From positions 256,851 through 320,850 of the forward strand of contig JAUSCS010000006.1 of assembly GCA_030651135.1 (NCBI GenBank): DNA of 64,000 nucleotides, in the 5' to 3' direction. Below, one piece after another: positions 16,001 through 22,958 of the stretch. Origin of the DNA: Candidatus Woesearchaeota archaeon (GTDB lineage: Archaea > Nanobdellota > Nanobdellia > Woesearchaeales > JACPBO01). The notes beneath the pieces are model-generated. The model did not search any database, was not told the origin of the DNA, and saw nothing but the letters and a program-made list of their open reading frames with translations. Within the stretch, counting starts at the first letter, position 1. Each line of letters opens with the position of its first letter. Position numbers and translations under genes: made by a program.

Positions 16001-16571
16001 TCTCTTGTTCATCGGGATCGTAAACATCATATCCCATTTTTTTTCTTACATAGTCAGCTATCACCACGGAAACTGATGCTCCTGTCCCTCCTGCTCCTCT
16101 TACTGGCCCTGCATAGCTTAGCGCGAGATAATCTTTGCCATCTCTTCTCTTCTTTATTTTTAATTCCACAAAACCTTCTAAAGGAGCAGAAACTATGCCC
16201 AGGGTATGGTATGCAAATCCCACCCTTATTCCAGTCTCCATTGCCTCTTTCCTATCGCTAAATTTGCAGAACTTTTCCTGCGCAACTTCTTCTGCTATTT
16301 TTAATGCTACTTCCCATGCAAGCGCGCCATACTCTTTTTCCAGCTCACGTATCCTTTTTATCATTCCAGAGCCAAGAAGCTTCGTCGTAACCGCAGATAT
16401 CAGCCCTTCTACGCGCTCAGCCATATCATGCGCCAGGGGAATGTCAACTTTTTCTTCAGGATCATATCCTTTTTTCCTCGCTTCATTGGCCACCTTATAG
16501 GCTGCGCTCAATTGCGCCTCTATCGCTTCAAAATATTCCTGCATTTCTTTGCTTTCTGATTCTTTATTCAT
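13029..16571 (-). CDS. polC: DNA polymerase D large subunit (DP2)
   Basis: Catalytic subunit of the archaeal replicative polymerase, 1180 residues. Start chosen: the ATG at 16571, 1 nt after the polB stop; the longer reading uses a TTG inside polB. It shows the N-terminal helical domain, the GPVRGAGGT segment, the double-psi-beta-barrel catalytic motif ([32 protein letters not shown]), zinc modules ([36 protein letters not shown]..CTKC) and a C-terminal PCNA-binding box (QAGLGKWFG). No intein is present, unlike many archaeal DP2 genes. It is the third gene of orc1-polB-polC and probably the main replicase with DP1. Confidence 0.97.
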   Translation of the reverse strand: [1180 protein letters not shown]

Positions 16572-16572
16572 T

Positions 16573-18162
16573 TTAACCAAATCTCAAAATCTTGATTTTT
16601 CTTGTTTGTAAATTTACTATTGGCACCCTTGCCGGCTCTGGATGATGCCCCACCTTTTCCTGAAATGTTGTTTTTGACTGCCAGCAAGAGCCGCAAATCA
16701 TAGTTATATTTTTGTAAGCTGCAACGCAAGTTTTATGAATGTGGCCGGTGGCAAAAAAATCAGGTATCATATCTATCACAAGGTAATCTTTATTTGTGTC
16801 TGGTATGTAGAGTGTTGATGTGTGTGTTGGTGCGAGATGCCTTCTTCTTAACAGGAAGGACATTATGAGGTCTGCCCTGTCATAGCCTCCGTTTCTCCTT
16901 ATTGAATCTACGTGGGCAACATAATAGTCAAAAGAATATCCGTGATAAAGCAGTACATCAAAACCTGAAAAGTCCTTTGTTTCGTGTATCCTTACAACTG
17001 CCGGGTTTGATACCATGGTCACATTGGGCAATTGCCAAATAGCTCCTGCGAAATCCTTATAAAGCTGCGGCTGAGGTTCAGCAATGCGCATTGCATCGTG
17101 ATTCCCCGGGCATATGATGATTTGAATGTTTTTTGGGATTTGTTGAAGCAATTCTGCGCATTTATTATACTGCTCATAAATGTCTTTGATATCTAGTTCA
17201 GAATCTTGCTCCGGGTAAACCCCTACGCCATCAACAAGGTCGCCAACAATAAAGAGGTATTTTATTTTTCCAGCTATATCTTGCTGCGCTTCATCACCAA
17301 GCCCGCCATTAATCCATTTTAGGAATTTGTTGAATTCTTCTGGCAAGAATTGTTTTGAGCCAACATGCAAATCTGATAAAAAAATAGCATATGCTTCATC
17401 TGGAGATTTTTTAAGTTCTCTTGTCAGAGGAACTTCGGGCCAAATGATGTTGTCTGCAAACACTATGTTGTCGCCATTAACACCAACTATGCCGATAACC
17501 TCGTCCATAACTATATTTAGCGCTTCCGCATATAGTTCTGGCTTGCTTTTATTCACCAGCACTTTTATTTCGCCTGTCGGATCTTCAACAACCATCATGA
17601 GATTTTTGTTTTTTGTTTCTGCTATTTCTTTGACTATGCCGATAAGCGATATTTCGCTTCTGTCCTTTTTTGACACTATTTTGCTGATGGATGTGAGATT
17701 TTTAATCTCTTGCCTGTTTCTAAGCATCTTTTCAAGCGCTCTGTGCCTGACAGTAAAAAACGAAACAAAATCCTGCGCTTCTCTTTGTTTCGGGTCATCA
17801 ACATAAGAAAAAATCACTTTAACGCCATTATCCGGAGGCAGAATTTTTTCCTCTTTTTTTTCTTTTGATAAAAACTCCAGAAATTGACCATATACTTTTG
17901 AATTTTCATTTTTTTCAAATTTGGTGGCGGCTTTTTCAAATTCCTTCCAATTAAGCTCTATGTTCTTGTTCTTATCCAGTATTTGCGTTATGTCTCTGTT
18001 TAGAATAAGGATTTCTTCAAAAAAGTCTTTATTTTTTAGGTTTTCATGAAACTTGTTCAGATCAATATCCTTGATTGCCGCAAATATGTCTGGGTTTAAC
18101 AGGATGCCTTTATCATAAAAAAATCTTACAATTCTCTTTTTATTTTCTGTTTCGTCATCCAT
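16573..18162 (-). CDS. polB: DNA polymerase D small subunit (DP1), proofreading exonuclease
   Basis: About 529 residues. The start chosen is ATG 18162, because the alternative at 18171 is TTG. An N-terminal helical region leads to the OB fold (about 165-225) and the Mre11-like calcineurin phosphoesterase domain. The metal motifs are all present: SDLHVGS, VGDLVDG, CPGNHDAMR, LYHGYSFDY and TGHIHK, followed by the DP2-contact C-terminus (MICGSCWQSKTTFQEKVGHHPEPARVPIV). It provides 3'-5' proofreading and holds DP2. The gene sits between orc1/cdc6 (28-bp gap) and polC (1-nt gap). Confidence 0.96.
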   Translation of the reverse strand: MDDETENKKRIVRFFYDKGILLNPDIFAAIKDIDLNKFHENLKNKDFFEEILILNRDITQILDKNKNIELNWKEFEKAATKFEKNENSKVYGQFLEFLSKEKKEEKILPPDNGVKVIFSYVDDPKQREAQDFVSFFTVRHRALEKMLRNRQEIKNLTSISKIVSKKDRSEISLIGIVKEIAETKNKNLMMVVEDPTGEIKVLVNKSKPELYAEALNIVMDEVIGIVGVNGDNIVFADNIIWPEVPLTRELKKSPDEAYAIFLSDLHVGSKQFLPEEFNKFLKWINGGLGDEAQQDIAGKIKYLFIVGDLVDGVGVYPEQDSELDIKDIYEQYNKCAELLQQIPKNIQIIICPGNHDAMRIAEPQPQLYKDFAGAIWQLPNVTMVSNPAVVRIHETKDFSGFDVLLYHGYSFDYYVAHVDSIRRNGGYDRADLIMSFLLRRRHLAPTHTSTLYIPDTNKDYLVIDMIPDFFATGHIHKTCVAAYKNITMICGSCWQSKTTFQEKVGHHPEPARVPIVNLQTRKIKILRFG

Positions 18163-18190
18163 TTTAGGCAAGAAGGGTTATTCTTGAGCA

Positions 18191-19414
18191 TCAAGCTAAT
18201 TCTAACTCTTCCTCCAGTATCTTCTTTATTTTTGGCTGTGTTGTTGGCGGGATTGAGAGCGATATCTCCCTCGTCCTTCCATATCGGCCCTTCGATATCA
18301 CTTTCGTGCTTATAACGCCAAGCATATCCAGCTCGGCTATTATGTCTGACATCCTTCTTTGTGTTAATGGCCTCAAGCCGATTCTCGAGCACAATTTTTT
18401 GTAAAGGTCGTAAACTTCTCCTGTAAACACCAGATCCTTCCTGTTTAAGCAGACAGAAACTATCGAATATAATGAGAGTTGAAATTGTTTTGGTTGTGTT
18501 TTCACGATATCAATGATCCTGTCATGGTCTATCTTGTCTTGCGCTTCATCGATGTGCTCTATTTTTAAGGATGCTTCATCTTTTCTTTCAGCTATTTCGC
18601 CAGCAACTCTCAATAACTCTACTGCTCTTCTTGCATCTCCGTGTTCTCCTGCCGCATAGGCAGCGCATTTTTCAATTACTCCTGCTTCTATTGCTCCCTG
18701 TTTAAATGCCTTTTTCGCCCTCTCCCTCAATATATCCTGCAACTGCAGCGCATTGTAAGAAGGAAAAAAAATTTCCTCTTCACTTAACGAGCTTTTGATT
18801 CTGGGATCAAGGTTGTCTGTGAAAAGCAGATCATTAGATATGCCGATAATTGAAATTTGGGATTTGTTAAGTTCTGTGTTCATTCTGGTTAGATTATATA
18901 AAATTCCATCTCCTGCTTTTTTGACGAGTTGGTCTATTTCATCCAAAACAAGCAACAGCATCTGCTCTTTCTGCTCCATTATGTTAAAAAATATTTTATA
19001 AATTTCGTCTGTCGGCAATCCCGTAGATGGGACTTCCTTGCCCAGCGCCCTGATCAGCTGGGCAACAAGCCTGTATTCCGTATCAGCCACTTTTTTTAGT
19101 TTGCAATTTATATAGATGGGAATTATTGGTATTTTTTCCCTGCTGGCTATAGAATATAATTGGTTGGTTGTGTGAATTGTTGAAAGTGTTTTTCCGCTCC
19201 CGGTTTTTCCATATAAAAAGAGATTTGATGGTTTTTCTAATTTAAGCGCCGGAGCAAGAATTTCTGCTATTTGTTTTATCTGTTCTTCCCTGTGGGGCAC
19301 CGTGTCTGGCGCATACGCCGGTTGCAGAAAGTTTTTTTGTGTGAATATCTTAGATTCTTTTTTTAAAAAACGTTCAAAAAAAAGATTTATGTTGGTGTTG
19401 TTATTTTTTGCCAT
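18191..19414 (-). CDS. cdc6: Origin recognition protein Orc1/Cdc6
   Basis: A 407-residue AAA+ initiator. Walker A LYGKTGSGKT is near residues 66-75, Walker B LLLVLDEIDQL near 155-165, sensor 1 IIGISND and sensor 2 (GDARRAVELLRVA). A C-terminal winged helix ends the protein (SIVSVCLNRKDLVFTGEVYDLY..LTQRRMSDIIAELDMLGVISTKVISKGRYGRTREI). It binds ORB elements and loads MCM. It heads the orc1-polB-polC operon, and its 5' end faces the candidate origin at 19415-19667, the standard arrangement in archaea. Confidence 0.95.
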   Translation of the reverse strand: MAKNNNTNINLFFERFLKKESKIFTQKNFLQPAYAPDTVPHREEQIKQIAEILAPALKLEKPSNLFLYGKTGSGKTLSTIHTTNQLYSIASREKIPIIPIYINCKLKKVADTEYRLVAQLIRALGKEVPSTGLPTDEIYKIFFNIMEQKEQMLLLVLDEIDQLVKKAGDGILYNLTRMNTELNKSQISIIGISNDLLFTDNLDPRIKSSLSEEEIFFPSYNALQLQDILRERAKKAFKQGAIEAGVIEKCAAYAAGEHGDARRAVELLRVAGEIAERKDEASLKIEHIDEAQDKIDHDRIIDIVKTQPKQFQLSLYSIVSVCLNRKDLVFTGEVYDLYKKLCSRIGLRPLTQRRMSDIIAELDMLGVISTKVISKGRYGRTREISLSIPPTTQPKIKKILEEELELA

Positions 19415-19667
19415 TTTACTTGTTTCCAGAAGAAGTGGAGCTTTAAATATTTTTTCATATTAAAAAATACACACCCCCTTATTTCTATTGGAAACTATAG
19501 TTTTGTTTTTTGTTTTTAGTTGTTGTTTTATTATTTACAATATTGAAAATAAATATATATTACAAAAACCTAAAAAAATACAAACACAATCTCCATAAGA
19601 AATGACGGGGTCTCTCACACACATTCATTACTATATGATAGTCAAAAATAGAAAGATTTAAATATAT
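19415..19667. other. Candidate replication origin with two inverted ORB-like elements
   Basis: This 253-bp gap lies upstream of orc1/cdc6. On the reverse strand, 19473-19494 reads TTTCCAATAGAAATAAGGGG plus GT, close to the mini-ORB pattern (TTCCAnTGGAAAC followed by a G run). On the forward strand, 19591-19612 reads CTCCATAAGAAATGACGGGG plus TC, a second, weaker match. They face each other across about 95 bp of very AT-rich DNA (19498-19590), a plausible unwinding element. A half-site CTGGAAACAAG lies on the reverse strand just inside 19415-19435. The TATA box of the TrmB-type gene (tttaaatata, about 19656-19666) is at the right edge. Origin function is inferred. Confidence 0.7.
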
Positions 19668-19709
19668 GTGTTGCTTTCTGAAGTAAAGAAGGTGGTGGGG
19701 AGTTATAAA

Positions 19710-20528
19710 ATGATCGTACAAAAAAACTTTTTAAATAAATTAAAAGATTTTGGATTGAATAGTTATGAAGCCAAATTATGGACTGCGTTGCTTTCTCGCG
19801 GCGTTTCTACTGCTGGCGAACTGAGCGATATTGCAGGCGTTCCAAGAAGCAGAAGTTATGATGTTCTCGAAAGCTTGGAAAAGAAAGGGTTTATAATAAT
19901 GAAGGTAGGCAAACCAATCAAATACCTTGCAGTAAAGCCTGAGGAAGTTGTTGAGCGTGTTAAAAAAAGAATAAGGGAAGATGCGCAGAAAGAAGAAGAA
20001 ATTGTAGACGAAATCAAAAAAACAAATACGCTCGTTGAATTAAATTTATTGCACAAACAAGGCATTGAGCTTGTTGATCCTACTGATTTAAGCGGCAGCA
20101 TAAGAGGCAGAGACAACATCTATAACCATCTTGATTTTATGATTAAAAATGCTGAAAAGTCCGTTGTGATAGTAACAACTGCAGACGGCCTTGTCAGAAA
20201 AGCAAAAGAGCTTAGGAAAACCTTGGAAAAGGCAAAAGAAAGAGGGGTGAAAATAAAGATTGCATCTCCTTCAGGAAAGGAATCGCAGGAAGTTTATAAA
20301 AATTTAAAAGGAATCGCAGAGTTTAAGCACATAAACGATCCGCAGGCAAGATTTGCAATTGTTGATGGTAAGAGTCTTTTATTCATGCTGATGGATGACA
20401 AAAGCATTCATCCGAGCTATGATGTTGGCGTTTGGGTCGAAACACCATATTTTGCGTCAGCATTTGAAAGTTTCTTCAACAACAGCTGGCAGAAACTGGA
20501 TGCGGCTGAAAAGGTATTGAATAAGTAG
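19710..20528 (+). CDS. TrmB-family transcriptional regulator
   Basis: The start chosen is ATG 19710 (MIVQKNFLNKLKDFGLN); the upstream GTG at 19668 lies in the TATA box itself, and ggtggtggggag precedes this ATG. The 272-residue product has an N-terminal wHTH (NSYEAKLWTALLSRGVSTAGELSDIAGVPRSRSYDVLESLEKKGFI) followed by a short coiled linker. A PLD-like regulator domain follows (RGRDNIYNHLDFMIKNAEKSVVIVTTADGLVRKAKELRKTL..), as in sugar-responsive TrmB proteins. The catalytic HKD motif of phospholipases is not evident. The ligand is unknown. It reads rightward from the origin gap, with no obvious target operon adjacent. Confidence 0.85.
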   Translation: MIVQKNFLNKLKDFGLNSYEAKLWTALLSRGVSTAGELSDIAGVPRSRSYDVLESLEKKGFIIMKVGKPIKYLAVKPEEVVERVKKRIREDAQKEEEIVDEIKKTNTLVELNLLHKQGIELVDPTDLSGSIRGRDNIYNHLDFMIKNAEKSVVIVTTADGLVRKAKELRKTLEKAKERGVKIKIASPSGKESQEVYKNLKGIAEFKHINDPQARFAIVDGKSLLFMLMDDKSIHPSYDVGVWVETPYFASAFESFFNNSWQKLDAAEKVLNK

Positions 20529-20554
20529 TTTTTAGGTTTTTTGAAGTGATTCAT

Positions 20555-20659
20555 ATGCCGGAGAAGTGCAAGCTTGTTGTTGATTGTTATACGTGCCTTG
20601 GCTCTGCAAGGTCAGATTTACGAGGTTTTGAGTTCATTTGGGGTATAGATTGTACTTGA
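20555..20659 (+). CDS. Doubtful 34-residue Cys-containing ORF
   Basis: A short reading frame (MPEKCKLVVDCYTCLGSARS...) after the TrmB-type gene, with four cysteines and no recognisable domain. No clear Shine-Dalgarno or TATA box precedes it, and its end overlaps the converging Lrp fragment by 26 bp. It could be a remnant of a truncated gene created by the same rearrangement, or chance. Included only as a low-confidence candidate. Confidence 0.2.
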   Translation: MPEKCKLVVDCYTCLGSARSDLRGFEFIWGIDCT

Positions 20660-20954
20660 ATATTTTTCCTACAATCAGGGCATCGTAATCACTTATAATA
20701 TCTGAAAATTCATTTGTTAAATCCATCATAATCTTTCTATACTGGCTAATATTTTCAACTTCCATATCCAACTCATAATTCCATTTCCCCAATGCCTCGA
20801 TAATATACACAATTTTGTTATTGGCTCTGCAAATAAACTGAAAATTTGTATTTTCTCTTTTCTTTTTATATACTGAACAATGCCCGTTTAGATTTTCAAC
20901 GTAGCCGCTAATAAACCACAATCTTTTTATATCTACTTCTATTCCCCTGCGCAT
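20634..20954 (-). pseudogene. Lrp/AsnC-family C-terminal fragment lacking its HTH
   Basis: A 106-residue reading frame whose last 60 residues (IIEALGKWNYELDMEVENISQYRKIMMDLTNEFSDII..) match the ligand-binding region of archaeal Lrp-like proteins (the GxWDxELxxEVExxxxFRKI(M/L) pattern). The N-terminal DNA-binding helices are missing. The apparent ATG (20954-20952) lies inside the CATG shared with the PAN start codon on the other strand, leaving no room for its own promoter. The PAN TATA box lies within its coding region. It is probably a relic whose 5' half was replaced by the PAN gene; a functional RAM-only protein cannot be excluded. Confidence 0.6.
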
Positions 20955-22110
20955 GCTCGATCAAAAAAGCAATGGAGAGACCAAAAAGATAGACTCCATC
21001 ATATACGGCTATACAACCAGCACAAATGCCTTTGAAGAAGAAAATAAATTATTAAAGGAAACAGTTTCCAAGTTCAAGGAAGAGCTCGAAACATTCAAGA
21101 AAATGCCGCTGTTGGTTGCTGAAGTGAAAGATGTGGTGGAAAAGAACGCAATAATAAGGCTGCAGAACGGCAACGAGTTCTTTGTCAACATTTCCAGCGA
21201 ATGTGGAACAATTTTTCCAGGAGATTCAGTTCTTATGGAGCAGAAAAATCTTACAATATTGAGGAAAATTCCATTTTCAAAGGTTTTCAATGTTGAAAAG
21301 TTTGTAATAATCGAGAAGCCCACAGTAACTTGGAAAGATGTTGGCGGCTTAGAAGCTCAGGCAAGAGAGATACAGGAAGTTATTGAATTGCCGCTTAAAA
21401 ATCCTGAATTATTCAGGAAAGTGGGCATACAGCCGCCCAAGGGGATATTGTTTTACGGCCCGCCTGGAACAGGCAAGACATTATTGGCAAAAGCAGTCGC
21501 ATCTTCAACAAATTCAACTTTTATTGAAGTTGTTGGATCTGAATTAGTCCAGAAATTCATTGGAGAAGGAGCGAAATTAGTCAAGGAGATTTTTCAGCTG
21601 GCCAGGGAAAAAGCGCCCTCTGTGATTTTTATAGACGAGCTTGATGCGCTGGCTGCAACAAGGATTGATATCGGAACATCCGGCGAGAGAGAAGTGCAGA
21701 GGACATTCATGCAGCTTCTTTCTGAGATAGACGGCTTTAAGCCCTTGGGAAATGTCAAGATTATAGGGTGCACCAATAGGAAAGATATTTTGGATCCTGC
21801 AATTTTAAGGCCTGGAAGATTAGACAGGCTGATTAAGATTCCTATTCCGAACAAAGATGCAAGAAAAGAAATTCTAAAAATTCACACAAGAGAAATGACG
21901 CTTGACAAAGGAATAGATGTTGACTTGGTTGTTAGAGACATGGATGGATTTTCAGGAGCAGAGATAAAAGCAACATGCACGGAGGCGGGGTATTTTGCGA
22001 TAAGGGACAAAAGAACAAAGGTTTTTAAAGAGGATTTTGCCAAAGCGATCGTAAAAGTGAAGGCAGAAGAGGAGTTAGAAGGCGAAGATTATATGAAGAT
22101 GTTCGGGTAG
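20953..22110 (+). CDS. pan: Proteasome-activating nucleotidase PAN (AAA+ unfoldase)
   Basis: A 385-residue Rpt-like ATPase. An N-terminal coiled coil (about 25-50) leads to the OB domain (about 52-115). The AAA+ module follows: GGLEAQAREI, Walker A GPPGTGKT near 174-181, pore loop KFIGEGAKL (the aromatic-hydrophobic-Gly position is FIG), Walker B VIFIDELDA, second region homology (RPGRLDR) and sensor 2 (GFSGAEIKATC). It feeds unfolded proteins to the 20S proteasome. The C-terminus reads EDYMKMFG, so the HbYX motif that opens the 20S gate is missing. A TATA box (tttttatat, about 20923-20931) lies 25 bp before the ATG. Confidence 0.93.
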   Translation: MLDQKSNGETKKIDSIIYGYTTSTNAFEEENKLLKETVSKFKEELETFKKMPLLVAEVKDVVEKNAIIRLQNGNEFFVNISSECGTIFPGDSVLMEQKNLTILRKIPFSKVFNVEKFVIIEKPTVTWKDVGGLEAQAREIQEVIELPLKNPELFRKVGIQPPKGILFYGPPGTGKTLLAKAVASSTNSTFIEVVGSELVQKFIGEGAKLVKEIFQLAREKAPSVIFIDELDALAATRIDIGTSGEREVQRTFMQLLSEIDGFKPLGNVKIIGCTNRKDILDPAILRPGRLDRLIKIPIPNKDARKEILKIHTREMTLDKGIDVDLVVRDMDGFSGAEIKATCTEAGYFAIRDKRTKVFKEDFAKAIVKVKAEEELEGEDYMKMFG

Positions 22111-22407
22111 AGTTTTCCCCCCTTTTATTGTAAAGACCAAAATATCTATGTGGACATAATCGTTTCTTACCATTATCATCATCACCGCCGTAGAGATAGT
22201 TTTTTGGTTTTAATCAAAATCTTAAAAAAAATATTGAAAGAACTCCAAAAAATTGTGTATAACTCTCTATGTGCGAAAGTGCTCATATTTTTCGCTTTTA
22301 AGCCATATCTCGGCTGTTTTTTAAGATTCATGATCGTGTTTTTTGTCGTTCTTGTTTGATAGATTAGCTTATCTGAATTTAATCTCCTTAACCAAATTTT
22401 AATTAAT
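22111..22407. other. Intergenic spacer with one terminator-like hairpin
   Basis: About 300 bp after pan contain no convincing gene; the open frames here are short and lack domains. A small hairpin AGCC-(7 nt)-GGCT at 22301-22315 followed by g and six T (22317-22322) could end rightward transcripts. Nothing else stands out. Confidence 0.4.
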
Positions 22408-22483
22408 GGCGTGCGCTCAGCAGTTACTTCCTTCGTCATCAGCTTTCGCTTCAGTGGGTGTTCACTAGTTCATTGCACACGCC
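22408..22483 (-). ncRNA. Candidate C/D-box-like guide RNA with its own promoter
   Basis: On the reverse strand, 76 nt are closed by a 9-bp terminal stem (GGCGTGTGC/GCGCACGCC, one mismatch). Inside are CTGA (22454-22451, D' box), an AGC-GAAA-GCT capped turn, TGATGA (22441-22436, C' box) and CTGA (22420-22417, D box) directly before the closing stem. The 5' C box is degenerate (ATGA at 22473-22470). Guides of about 15 nt would precede each D box. A TATA box (tttaaatata, about 22503-22513 reverse) lies 20-30 bp upstream of 22483, right for initiation at the stem. C/D sRNAs direct 2'-O-methylation of rRNA or tRNA. A different structured RNA is possible. Confidence 0.5.
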
Positions 22484-22502
22484 GTTCTTAGGAATAAACC
22501 GA

Positions 22503-22643
22503 TATATTTAAATCTTTATACTTACAATGTAAGTAAATATTGGAAAGATTATTAAATCATACTCACAATGTAAGTAAAAAACAACAATGTTTTTAATTAA
22601 ATACTTACATTGACAGTATATATAAGGAAAAATCATGATTTTT
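22503..22643. promoter_or_regulatory. Three evenly spaced operators between the ncRNA and the giant-protein operon
   Basis: TACTTACAATGTAAGTA (22519-22535) is an almost perfect 17-bp dyad. TACTCACAATGTAAGTA (22560-22576) is a second copy, and TACTTACATTGACAGTA (22602-22618) a third with a degenerate right half. Their centres are 41-42 bp apart, about four helical turns. The third touches the TATA box gtatatataagg (22615-22626), and a perfect 16-bp palindrome AAAAATCATGATTTTT (22628-22643) lies at the expected start site. The first copy sits beside the divergent ncRNA TATA box. The likely binders are the small HTH proteins encoded next to it (inference). Confidence 0.65.
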
Positions 22644-22673
22644 GGTTAATAGAAGGACAGAAATTAAGGTATT

Positions 22674-22958
22674 ATGCCTTTGAAAAAAGAGAAAGGCTTT
22701 ATTGAACAAAAAAGAGTTCATTTAAAGCCGAAAGAGCTGAAAGATAGACCTATTTCTTTTAGTCCATACTCTGAATTGAAGATCCCCTCTTCAATCTTCC
22801 TTGACCGCGATGTCAGCATTCTTGAAGCTGTTGTTGAATATCTGAAAGATAAAGTCGGCATGACATATCACGAAATTGCAGTTCTTCTTGAAAGGGATGA
22901 CCGCACAATCTGGACTTCTTACAGCCGCGTAAAGAAAAAAAGAGTGAAGAATGTTTGA
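22674..22958 (+). CDS. Small HTH protein, upstream paralogue flanking the giant gene
   Basis: A 94-residue basic protein. Residues about 40-90 (IFLDRDVSILEAVVEYLKDKVGMTYHEIAVLLERDDRTIWTSYSRVKKKR) form a helix-turn-helix with the segment YHEIAVLLxRDDRTIW, like the region 4 or trigger-type HTH of sigma-related proteins. It is about 60% alike in this segment to the protein at 38393-38623, which sits directly after the giant gene. The gene overlaps the giant ORF by 8 bp, so expression is coupled. It probably regulates the operon through the 17-bp palindromes just upstream. The DNA target is inferred, not shown. Confidence 0.75.
   Translation: MPLKKEKGFIEQKRVHLKPKELKDRPISFSPYSELKIPSSIFLDRDVSILEAVVEYLKDKVGMTYHEIAVLLERDDRTIWTSYSRVKKKRVKNV

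Noticed and set aside
22408-22483. A tRNA, because the length is 76 nt with a paired end
   Set aside because: No T arm, anticodon arm or CCA-adjacent discriminator pattern on either strand; C/D-type boxes are present instead.
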